Shown here: positions 55,401 to 64,000 of the stretch, piece after piece
How positions within the stretch are numbered: the first letter of the stretch is position 1
How the letters are laid out: each line of letters starts with the position of its first letter
Assembly: GCA_036898135.1 (NCBI GenBank)
Contig: CM072519.1
Coordinates: 68,379,340-68,443,339, forward strand
From: Oncomelania hupensis
Taxonomy: Eukaryota; Mollusca; Gastropoda; Littorinimorpha; Pomatiopsidae
Length of the DNA: 64,000 nucleotides
Direction of reading: 5' to 3'
The notes under the pieces: model-generated
Told to the model about the DNA's origin: nothing
Database searches by the model: none
The model's input: only the letters and a program-made list of their open reading frames with translations
Made by a program: the position numbers and the translations under genes

Positions 55401-58400
55401 ACTCATGATGATGATTGTTACTTTTTTTGCAGCAAATATTGTTCAACATCAACAAGGCGGTGTGCCTGAGGCTTGAAGCCATAGAGTCCAAGCTGGAGGC
55501 CGCTATGCAGAGACTGCGTGGCGTGGAACAGACGGTCGACTCTCTGCTCTCTGTGTCTCGCCAGAACTCGTCTATCATGTCCAGCAATGCTTCTCGAAGA
55601 GGGTGAGCGCCCACACTCATTGGCACGTGCATGCACCCAATCCCTAATGTAGCTGGGGTGTAGGCTGTAAACAAGGGACTTAACTGCAGCAATGTTGACC
55701 AATATTGAAGGACAAATGGATGGGGAGATAATCCTGTCTAAAGTTTAGGCAAACAGGGTAGTCAACCATTGTTACTTACTGTGGCAGTGTGTGAAAAAAA
55801 ATCCTGAGGGCCTCCTAGACCTGAAAACCAAAGTTTGAACTGGTTTATATTGTGCAGGGCTTAAAATCCTCCTCGGATCCGAGGTTTTCCTCGTGAAAGT
55901 GATCTTCTTCCTCGGAAAAAGAATAAATTTACTCGGAAAAAATATACCCTTCTCAATAAAAATTGAGAAGCATAAGGTGCGCATTATTCGCAAATGGTTA
56001 TGATTCTCAAATGGCTCAAGTCATCAGTTGGTTATTTTGTTTGGTTTGCTAGCTACATTCTTTGCTACTAGTCAAATTGGCGGCGGCAACGATTGTGAAC
56101 CGCGGAGATTCTTTTGATGACAGATGGAACCGAATGGCTTTTGAAAAAAGTTAAAATTATGTGAAGACTTGAACTGAAATGCTTTGGACCTTATTGATTT
56201 AAGATCAAGATATAGAGGGCTAAACAGTAACTTCACAAACTGTCTTGTTAAGTCAGTACCGAGTAGGCATATTTCCTTAGTTACCATGGAAAAAGAACAA
56301 CTCCAATCAATCCTCCCATCAGTGACAAAAATGACTTTTATGATTCAAGAGAGAGTGAAGATGAAGAAACTGGCGTTATTTTGCCAAGACTTATGATTGT
56401 GTGATGCTATTAAAATTTGATGCACTCATTGACTCAGAACGTTAGTAATGTTAAAGAAAGTGATGTTTTGGCTGAAGGGTGTGTGACTGGTGGTGACATA
56501 ACTTGCAAAAGTGACATGGACTGGCTAGTTCGTCTGAGCTTACTGGGAGTAACTTAGCTTACTGGGAGTAACTTAGCTTACTGGGAGTAATTTCAACTTC
56601 CAGTTCCAGGTAGGATACACATTTCATAATACAGAGCATGGAATTCTCCGCGTTTCCGCGATTTTCCGCGGTACAGGGCCTTGCTTTTCGCGGAAATCTT
56701 TTAAGTTTCCGCGGAAAAAAAAATCTGTATGGAGGTGTGACAGTTAACCGATTTTTTTCTTGTTCTGATCCAGTGAATCTCTAAACGGGTTGCCGATCTC
56801 AAAAAGCGCGATTCACACTGGTGTAGCTGGGTAGCTTTAGTTGTCAAAGATGGCGGAGAGGCGAATTGTGAATCGGGGTGATGTTTTCGTGGATGACACT
56901 GCTAGAAATGGGTGGAGGTGGGCTTGGTTAGAAGTAAAAGTCGGAGAAGAACTGCTTTCATTTCACATTAGAAAGCTACAGCAATGCAGCCTGGAGAGTG
57001 AATCAGGAGAGAAAGGAGAAAAACCGGGAGACAAAGAGCAAGAAAGCAGAAGAACTCAACGTTACACTTAAAAAAAACTACCATCCAAAAGAAAGGCAAC
57101 AGAAACTATTGAGTCTGCAAATGAGAGAGCAAGCCAAAAGCATCAGAAATCTCTTGCAGTGTCATCTTCCTGCTTTGCCCCTGTAGAATCAACAAATCTA
57201 GAGCTTGAACCATCAACCAGCCAGATCCAATCATCTTTCGTGGAAACAGATTGTGCTCATGCTGCCAGCCAGTCACCAGTCCCCACAAAAAAGAAGCAGA
57301 GTTCATTGCTCAATTTTGAAATGAACTGGAATTCACACACATAAACTGTGTATACAGATATATTGTTAAAATGCTCTTTATTTTATTTACGAATAAATTC
57401 ATTAAAACGTATTTCCAGGCAAGTGTAATCAAATTATTTTAAACTCTATACAACCTTTTTTATAATTCGGTGACCAGAGAAAGAAAAATCCTTGTTTTCA
57501 CCTGCATGATCAGATCGTATTGAAGAAAACGTTAATAAATTTAAAAAAAAAAAATTTTTAAGGAAAAAAAGGGCAACGTTTTTATGGGGTTAAATTGCTA
57601 AGTTTTTCTCTAAAATGCACCAGATTGCACAGAATTTAATATATATTTTAAAAATTTTCCGGGGGGGCATGCCCCCGGACCCCCCTAGAGGGGATGGTAT
57701 TTCCTCTTTTTTTAAAAGGGGTAATTCCATGCTCTGATAATAACTGTCAAATGCATTTATAATTGACACAATCTCCTGATTTCTGTTCAATGTTTGTGTA
57801 CACCTGAACAAACGCAAAAACAACTGTTTTGGGTTTAATTTAATTTAAATTTATTGTTTATAATAATTTTTTTAACCAAATAATTTATGTTGATAAATCT
57901 CTTTGGACTTGTTGGAAGCAGTCAACAACACACACTGATTAATTGTGCTAAATTTGAGTGTTTTACTCCTAGTAGTTTCTTAAATCTAGCAAAAAGAACA
58001 AAACAAGTAAATTACATTAATTTGTTCCCTGGCGTATAACTTACAAGGTGCATTTATACTCATCAGTAAAGGGGTAAACACTTCTGCCCATCACAAAAAA
58101 AGTGCACAGATTTTGAGCTAGATTCTGAATAAAAATTATTGAGGAGCATGTCCCCAGACTACTTTAGACAGGGCCAGACCCAAGGGGTGGTCCTGCTGCC
58201 CAAAAACCCCCGCTTCCCCCTGACTGACTATATACCTCTTCCAAGGGTAACCAAAATAAATATCAAAGAAATCAAAAGTTTGTCAGTTAATTTAATTATT
58301 ATAACAATTTTATTTTTCAGAATACTTCCAGAATGCACCAGATTGCACATATTTTAATCTAGATTTTAAAAATTTTCCAGGAGGGGGGGGGGGGGGAGGG

Positions 58401-61400
58401 CATGCCCCTGGACCCCCCCTAGGAAGTTCGGGTGCTTCGCACCTTCATCTGATGTACCCCTACATAGTTGGGAAAACGCGCTGATTTTCCGCTTTTTTCT
58501 CGAAGGACCATTTTAAGCCTTGATTGTGACACCTGATTCACATTTGCTTGGTTATGTGGTTATGTATCAAGACGACCTGTGGCATAGTTATGGTGTACTT
58601 CCTGATTGTTCAGAGATAGGATATGGGGAACAAGAGAGAAGGGCATGGGGTGGGCAAATCACTTTGATCTGTCCCATGTTTTGTGTGTGTGTGTCTAGTC
58701 ATGATAAAAGAAGTGTACATTACAGTTTCAGTCAACATTTCTGGGAAAAGACTTGAATCTTGAGTTGTTGTTTGTGTGTGTGTGTGTGTAGGCTATTTGT
58801 TTCACTTCTTGGTGCTACTCTAATAACATTAGTTTATTTTCACATCATAATGAAATTGTTTTTGAAAGAAATATATATTTCAGGTAAAATTGCATAAGAA
58901 AAACATAATTCTGAGAGATGTAAAAAAAAATTTAAAATTTGTGTGTGTTTTTTTTCACTTTTTTGTGCAATTGTAGAATCGGAATCGAAAAACTTTTTTC
59001 TTGACAACAAAGTTCATAGGTAAAATCATACCTGAATTTGCCATCAGGGAAAACGTTAAGGGGTTACAAATAATTAAAATCTATGCTTCAATTTTAATTC
59101 CCTGATTCACTGATTTTAGCAGCTTTTAGTTTATTCTAAACGAAGTTTTTTACTATGACTGATAGCAACAACAAATCTGAGCAAAACGTGTATCCCGAGT
59201 GAAGCCAATTTGGAAAGACAGGACCATCAGTCTACATTCCAAAGTAAGACTGCTGCGCTCCCTTGTCATCTCCATCTTCCTATATGCTTGCGAAACATGG
59301 ACCCTCACTGCAGATATACAACGAAGAATACAAAGCATGGAGATGAGGTGCTACAGAAGACTTCTGGGCATTTCCTATATCAAGCACATCACCAACGACG
59401 AAGTCCGAAAGAACATCACACAAGCCATTGGACAACATGATGATCTGCTCACAGTTGTGAAGAAACTGAAACTTCGATGGTATGGCCACGTCACCAGATC
59501 ATCAGGTCTTGCAAAGACCATCCTGCAAGGCACAGTGCAAGGAGGTAGAAGAAGAGGGAGACCAAAAAGAGGTGGGAGGACAACATTCAAGAATGGACTG
59601 GTTTGACACTGAGCAAAACCATCAGGGTTGCTGAGGACAGGGAAAGATGGAGTATGCTGGTTAAACGATCATCCGTGGTGCCCCTACGACCTCCGGGTTG
59701 CGGGACAGGATAGGATAGGATTAGTTAATCCCAGTCGTAATAACATTGCATTTTGAAACAAACTATATATTTTAGTTGGGAAGAATCATGTTGAGAATTG
59801 TGTGTGTGTTGTTTCGTGCTTGTGGTTGTTGTGTCTTTATAATGTTGTTTGTTTTGGTTTTATTCCTTTTCTTAGTGCCGTTATAGTGGGTTTGCCGCAG
59901 AACGGCACGAAGATGGAGCCGGGAGACCCAGGTGAGTCTAATGATGGTGAGTCTGGCGATTTTTTTTATATTATTTAATTTCTTGTATTTGTTAAACCAT
60001 TTCAGTCCTGATTTCTTGCAGGTGTTACTTCCCCTTCATTCTGACGCTACACATATCCTATTTTTTCCCTTCCTTGCTGAGTTTGTGTGTGGAACAAACG
60101 CTACACTAGGGATACACCTTTTGCTCACATTTGTTGTTGCTATCAGTCATAGTAAACCTTAGAAGTGATTTATCCTTGTGTTCATAAATGCATGCAACAT
60201 TTTTCTCTAGAAGTTTGGACAAGAGCGTTTTTTTGTGAATTGTCCTAAAATTCATCTTTTAAAAAATTGATAAACGCCGAAGATCATTCCTCTTCCATTT
60301 TCAGACAGATCGTGAGCACTTTTTCTGTAAATTCCACCGTTTTACTCTTAGATGTTTAGACATTTTACTCATAGCTATTATGTTAACCCTTATAAAACAA
60401 TGAAGGCGATGCGAGAAATTCCTAACTGTGAGAGAGTACTGTTTGAAACTGAACTGCCCAGTTTACCAGCCTGCCAGAAATAAGGAAAGGGGGATCGGGG
60501 AGGGGGTGGATAGCTGAACTGTAAAACAGGCAGCGGGGATGAAAGGGGGTGTCTGCCAAACGGTTTACTGTTCAGCAGGAACGAAAGAGTTCAAGAAATA
60601 TCTCTTGTGTAATTGAATAAGTATCATTCTTCTTCTTGGGGCTGCCTCGGTCAGTGGTTGTTTTGGTCGATGCTGTAGACAACATCGAGTAAGTATGGTT
60701 GGATTTCAGTGATGTACATTTTTCAATCTCCTCATTTTGTAGTGCCTTGGATGGCGCAGTAGGCATAGTGGTTTGAGCGCAAAATAAGAAATGGTTTACG
60801 TTAAGCAATGGCAAGTGTGGTTAGTACTCGTCGGAAAAAAGATTGAAACAAGCATGCAACATATCCCAGTCCACCCAGCTGTGCAGGGGAACCTTGATCA
60901 GCTCCTAACCAGGGCAAGATAAAGCAGGTAGGGAGAGAAAATGGGCACTAGCCTCATCAAGCTGGCCTAGAGACAAGGTAGGTCCCAAATGCCTCTCTCC
61001 CTAACGTAAAAAGATTACGGGAACATCTTTACATTTTTGCCAGTTTGTAGCTGCTGCAAGTTTTGTTGATAGCAGTGTTGAGAGACAGCTATTCTTAACT
61101 GGCTCATGGTGTTTGGCTTATAACAGTGCTAATGGCTTTTAATAGCTATATCATTGAAAGAATTTACAAAGAAAATACTCAAGTACAGCTAAACATTTGC
61201 AGAGGTGCCTACCGTACGCGTTGGCGCGTATTTTTACGAATTTTCAACATAAAATATGACAATACGAGCAATTCCTTGAAAATACGCATTTTCGTGGTGT
61301 AAAAAAAAAAAAAAAAAAAAAATTTCACACTGATTTTATATATATGTTTTGATCTGCTATTTCATTTACTTGCTGACCCTAGAGCGCATGCGCAAAAATG

Positions 61401-62970
61401 AAATCTCGTGCGTGAAAGGTAGTGCAAGACTTTGTATCCGCCATTGTGCTAAACATGGTGTCGCAAAAGCGTTTACACGAGAGTGACGATGAGAGCGAGT
61501 CTGAAGAAAAGCGGGATAAGGTTGCAAGTAAGCAAAAAGCGCGACAACATTTCTTACGCGAATACCGTGAACGTTTTTGAGGAATAATCGAATCTTCAAA
61601 AGGAGTTCATTGTGCTCACTGCAACAAAGAGTTCAGCATTGCTCTGCATACGACATTCAGCGACACTTAGATTAGGTATTACGGACAAACATTTTATTTT
61701 GGTTCAGGATGTTTTATTTTGTTTTTATTATATAGTACAAACCTTTAGAAGATTAAAAAAATTTAAATTGTTAAAATAGGTCAATATTAAGGCACTCATA
61801 CAACTGTTCAAAGTAGGTAACCCTCACATAAAATAAAACGCGTTTTTCCCAAAAGTGGCTCAGCCTTAGGTGTCTAAAATTAATACAAAGTGGATAAAAA
61901 GGCACTGTATTTACACAACAAAATGCAGAACACTCTAGTATGCTCAGAAAACAAAAAGTGTTGCCAGTTTCAGCAGAATATACGAAAATAAGGATGCATT
62001 TATATATATTCATAATTCATATTAATTAATTGTTAGACAATATGAAGATCCTTTGGAGGAGGAGGGGGTGGGGGGTATGGAGTAAAATACAACACAAAAA
62101 ATAATATATTAGTGTGCATTTCGTTGTGGCCAAGTGGGCTAAGGCCGGACTAACTTGCCTTGTCCACAAGCCAGAAACCAATGGCGCCTGACAGGTGTGG
62201 GTTAGAGCCAGCACCTGGGCGTTATGTTTCTCAGAATATTATTTACTTTCGACTCGGGCAACGTCTCGGGGTTTTTCTCCGGGTACTCCGGTTTGCTCCC
62301 TCAGCAAAAATTTCAAAAAAATCACAAATAATGTTAGGTAGGTAGGCAGACCTGCCTACTCTCCCGCTTTTGGCGGGAGACTCACACTTTTGACGGTCTG
62401 GCTAATCTTAAGTTGTAACAGTGACAAATAAATATTCATTATAAATGTGTACAAAAAACTTGTGTTCTTGCTTTTTGATCCCCTGTCTCCCGCTTTTACT
62501 CTGAGGGGGGTAGGCAGGTCTGGGTAGGGTTTGGGCGCCCCACTGGCTGCGACTACGCCTTCCCCGGCCGGGGAGACGGCCCAGAGTTTCCCAATAAAAA
62601 GGGATAATAAACTGCAGCAAAAAAAAAGCAAAAAGCATTTGTGACCATAACTTGTTGAGTTCTATATTATTTTGTTTCATGAGAGGATTAAAATGGTGAG
62701 CTGGAATTAGTATGAATTGATGTTTTGTGAATGTGGCAGTTTTCATGACAATAATTCTTTGATCAAATGTTGCGAGTTGCGCGAAATCTAACATTACACA
62801 AAATACACATTTTTCATGCAGCCAGTACACAAATGGTCAGACTGGGGGTAGGCACCTCTGCATTTGAAAGTATTTAGAGTTTTAAAAAAAGGAGTGCATC
62901 TTTGCAGGTATGACAGACGGCATCCAAAACCTGGGACCCAACGTGACTCTCATTACACTCAACACAGAAG
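52336..62970 (+). CDS. BANP: BANP (SMAR1), 5' half, five coding exons
   Basis: BANP is a nuclear BEN-domain DNA-binding protein that activates CpG-containing promoters and binds matrix attachment regions. Coding exons are 52336-52468, 53667-53743, 55433-55602, 59876-59931 and 62908-62970. Phases 1, 0, 2 and 1 join cleanly, giving 166 residues plus one base before the donor at 62971. Diagnostic blocks are DEPPAKRAR (vertebrate DEPALKRQR, a basic nuclear signal), VCLRLEAIESKLEAAM (vertebrate ICLRLDSIEAKLQAL, a coiled coil), and LGPNVTLITLNTE (vertebrate IGSNVTLITLNSE). The BEN domain must lie past 64000. Introns contain RTE fragments, a pogo-like element, SINEs and nested hAT-like elements. Confidence 0.92.
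52807..53594 (-). mobile_element. pogo/Tigger-like element, internally deleted
   Basis: Ends CAGTGGAACCTCCGGTAT on both sides as inverted repeats, flanked by TA (52805-52806, 53595-53596). A minus-strand ORF (53292 downward) encodes a CENP-B-type helix-turn-helix N-terminus, SLAERMKVIERSENGESC then VGKTQIQLIIKD. The DDE catalytic region is missing. Confidence 0.85.
53667..53743 (+). CDS. BANP: BANP coding exon 2
   Basis: Acceptor CTCTTTTAG, donor GTAATA. Encodes CCDEPPAKRARSDSDSEV and NMDQSVK. Confidence 0.9.
53745..54170 (-). mobile_element. SINE family B, full copy
   Basis: tRNA-like head on the right: on the minus strand TGGCACAGTGGATAAG (A box) and GGTTCGATTCCCGC (B box), resembling an arginine tRNA. 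(AAT)n tail at 53746-53770. The body contains the GAAACC...AGAAAACCC core. A TAG-rich simple repeat continues to 54255. Confidence 0.8.
54256..54769. other. BANP: BANP intron 3 spacer with poly-C tract
   Basis: No coding. A C homopolymer lies at about 54698-54717, and AT dinucleotides at 54740-54770. Confidence 0.6.
54770..55275 (+). mobile_element. RTE LINE fragment with inverted 5' segment
   Basis: 54770-55068 is antisense (the AEKTKMM to SLVISIFL region), joined to a sense 3' segment (LAKTILQGT to the GGATA tail) at about 55070. The junction shows a few bases of overlap (AGGCCT). The flanks share GATATAT. Matches the twin-priming structure of the 30305 insertion. Confidence 0.85.
55433..55602 (+). 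CDS. BANP: BANP coding exon 3
   Basis: Acceptor TTTTTTTGCAG, donor GTGAGC. Encodes QILFNINKAVCLRLEAIESK and the coiled coil through NASRR. Confidence 0.93.
56632..57736 (+). mobile_element. Nested hAT-like element, 1.1 kb
   Basis: Ends CAGAGCATGGAATT on both sides as inverted repeats, exact duplication ATAATA at 56626-56631 and 57737-57742. TTTCCGCGG words repeat near the left end. Its right part (AATGCACCAGATTGCAC, then a GCATGCCCCCGGACCCCCC motif) is duplicated in the outer element at 58330-58420, so the two are relatives. Confidence 0.88.
56850..57071 (+). pseudogene. Remnant ORF of the nested element
   Basis: ATG at 56850 opens MAERRIVNRGDVFVDDTARN, then GWRWAWLEVKVGEE and an IRKLQQ segment, after which the frame turns into charged low complexity. 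Related elements usually continue with a CxxC zinc finger after this segment, which is missing here. Probably an internal deletion product. Confidence 0.45.
58529..59185. other. BANP: BANP intron 4 spacer
   Basis: AT-rich intron with a (GT)n tract near 58769-58790. No gene seen. Confidence 0.5.
59190..59725 (+). mobile_element. RTE LINE fragment, 3' end
   Basis: 5'-truncated at the KPIWKDRTISLHSKVRLL region and ends in the GGATA tail. Still open over 135 codons but broken near 59570. Confidence 0.88.
59876..59931 (+). CDS. BANP: BANP coding exon 4
   Basis: Acceptor TTTTCTTAG, donor GTGAGT. Encodes AVIVGLPQNGTKMEPGDP. Confidence 0.88.
59932..61199. other. BANP: BANP intron 5, left part
   Basis: No coding or clear repeat found over this stretch. 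Confidence 0.4.
61455..61672 (+). pseudogene. hAT-type transposase N-terminus, decayed
   Basis: Reads MVSQKRLHESDDESESEEKR, then REYRERF, a stop, then HCAHCNKEFSIA and, in another frame, DIQRHLD. Same layout as the ORF at 18477: basic nuclear signal, YR-E-F block, C2HH zinc finger. At least one stop and one frameshift. Confidence 0.6.
62110..62340 (+). mobile_element. SINE family C with tRNA-like head
   Basis: Plus-strand head with TGGCCAAGTGGGCTAAGG (A box region) and GGGTTAGAGCC (B box). The core TTTTTCTCCGGGTACTCCGG is also present, as its complement, in family B. A-rich 3' end. Confidence 0.65.
62347..62522. mobile_element. hAT-like MITE, 176 bp, nested
   Basis: Ends CAGACCTGCCTAC as inverted repeats, exact duplication GGTAGG at 62341-62346 and 62523-62528. 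The word CTCCCGCTTTT occurs in both arms. Confidence 0.85.
62908..62970 (+). CDS. BANP: BANP coding exon 5
   Basis: Acceptor ATCTTTGCAG, donor GTAATT. Encodes MTDGIQNLGPNVTLITLNTE. Confidence 0.92.
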
Positions 62971-63707
62971 GTAATTTAAAAAAATGTTTGGTTGCTCACA
63001 CAAATATTTATTGTTTTTATCTTGAATACTCGTGGCAGTAGACTGTAATAAGTATTTACTTTATCTGTCGTTAACTTACAGGTTTCACAAATGACTTGAG
63101 ATTTTTTTTTTTGGAGACTTTCTGAACGTCCTGTCTTTGCCAGTTTGACTTTAGTAATGATAGTAAAGCGCACGATGCATTCAACAACCTGAAAAAGAAA
63201 AGGTTAACAGTGCCCTATGTGTTACAGGGAATGCAATATTAATCTGTGTGCTCCTATCAAGCTGTGTTGGAGGGCTACTTGCTTTTAAAGGTTAACAGTG
63301 CCCTATGTGTTACTGGGAATGCAATATTAATCTGTGTGCTCCTATCATGCTGTGTTGGAGGGCTACTTGCTTATAAAGGCATAGCTGGCCCAAAAGCGAC
63401 GCTGACTCCAATCCCTGAGTGTGGGAGGCTGTTGAGAGTAAATTTATGCCTACCCACAGCCTTAGTTTGATTGATCCTTGACACTCGGCTAGCGTTAGTG
63501 TCGCCTCTTGAGTGGAAACTGGCCAATTAGAGTTGCGTCTTTTAGATAACAAGCAGTTGTTTCCCTTTGCATAAGAAACCTTGAAACTAGGACATCATTG
63601 TTGGTACTTGCTTGCCTATAAGACACACATATTTTGCACATTTGGTCAACCTTACTCCAAGGTCAAGGCCACTAGAGCTGTCCAAAGTCGGTTTGTTTAG
63701 GTATTTT
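62971..63707. other. BANP: BANP intron with an 88-bp tandem duplication
   Basis: Two copies of an 88-bp unit starting GTTAACAGTGCCC at 63203 and 63291 differ at only a few bases. No exon recognised. Confidence 0.8.
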
Positions 63708-64000
63708 CAGACCTGCTTACCCGTCCGTATTTCGCCGTATTGTCCCGATATTTTGACCTCGAGTACGCTGTTACAATCTCTTTTTAAAACATACGAAAAT
63801 CGACGAAAAAATTTTATTTTTATATTGTTTTATTTTTTTACAAATTTTGGTAAAAAGTACAGTTAACCGGAAGCGGAAGCTAAACAAATTGCGCCAGAAA
63901 ACTATAAATCATTGGATAGCATTGTGTTTTTCAAGTGTATACTCTGCAAATATTTAATTGTCATGGAGAAAAGAATTCATGAAACAACAGATGATGATTC
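63708..64000 (+). mobile_element. hAT-like element cut by the window end
   Basis: Begins CAGACCTGCTTACC after TATTTT. The left end carries GTCCGTATTTCGCCGTATTG-type repeats, and an ATG at 63963 opens MEKRIHETTDDD, matching the basic/acidic N-terminus of the other family members. Confidence 0.7.

Larger units (their letters stand above)
55855..58522 (+). mobile_element. hAT-like element, 2.7 kb, hosting a second one
   Basis: Ends CAGGGCTTAAAAT and (reverse complement) CAAGGCTTAAAAT, with the exact duplication ATTGTG at 55849-55854 and 58523-58528. CTCGGAAAAA-type words repeat near the left end. A decayed reading around 56080 (IVNRGDSFDDRWNRM) parallels the inner element's ORF. Without the nested insertion it is about 1.56 kb. 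Lies in BANP intron 4. Confidence 0.88.
61200..62860 (+). mobile_element. hAT-like element, 1.66 kb, with SINE and MITE inside
   Basis: Ends CAGAGGTGCCTACC as inverted repeats, exact duplication CATTTG at 61194-61199 and 62861-62866. AATACGC / TTTTTACG words repeat near the left end. It contains the ORF remnant at 61455, a SINE (62110-62340) and the 176-bp element at 62347. Confidence 0.85.

Noticed and set aside
56998..57186. Lys/Glu-rich 62-codon ORF in the nested element
   Set aside because: Frame-shifted remnant of the element's coding region, not an independent gene.

Overview
The window is animal nuclear DNA, most likely from a gastropod mollusc. Genes are split by GT/AG introns, the DNA between them is AT-rich, tRNA-headed SINEs and several LINE clades are abundant, and the one single-exon receptor resembles the LDLa-LRR receptor known from the snail Lymnaea. 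The clade is inferred from family resemblance; nothing was searched.

Five host genes were assembled from exon phases and protein similarity. (1) The 3' exon of an LDLa/LRR seven-transmembrane receptor (4324-6160, +). (2) CYBA, the p22phox subunit of the NADPH oxidase, six exons from 10298 to 27712 (+), with introns swollen by retrotransposons. (3) CHTF8, the Ctf8 subunit of the alternative clamp loader, three exons from 38651 down to 34207 (-). (4) PSMG2, proteasome assembly chaperone 2, seven exons from 38925 to 47742 (+). It is head to head with CHTF8, with 273 bp between the start codons. (5) The 5' half of BANP, with a possible untranslated exon ending at 51242 and coding exons from 52336 to 62970 (+); its BEN-domain exons lie beyond the window.

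Most of the remaining sequence is mobile. Region 1-4100 holds a 45-bp minisatellite split by a probable solo LTR, then repetitive intergenic DNA. At 6557-9960 lies a decayed RTE-type LINE on the minus strand. CYBA introns hold a nearly intact CR1-like LINE whose ORF1 has a PHD finger, a second LINE fragment, a MITE, SINEs, two hAT-like elements, and a two-ORF LINE whose ORF1 carries a 2A peptide motif (21379-26770). At 30305-32729 is a single RTE insertion with an inverted 5' segment and a 13-bp target duplication, itself split by a solo LTR. The long CHTF8 intron contains a second CR1-like copy interrupted by a Tc1/mariner element. PSMG2 and BANP introns hold further TIR elements, SINEs and RTE fragments.

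The most unusual signal is a set of eight complete elements plus one cut by the window end (17202, 18111, 33774, 46152, 55855, 56632, 61200, 62347, 63708). They begin with CAG or CAT, are mostly flanked by exact 6-bp duplications, sometimes nest in each other, and in several cases encode remnants of a hAT-type zinc-finger N-terminus. Each carries its own short word repeated several times just inside its end. Seven have an exact 6-bp duplication, one has 5 bp, and the right flank of the last is outside the window.
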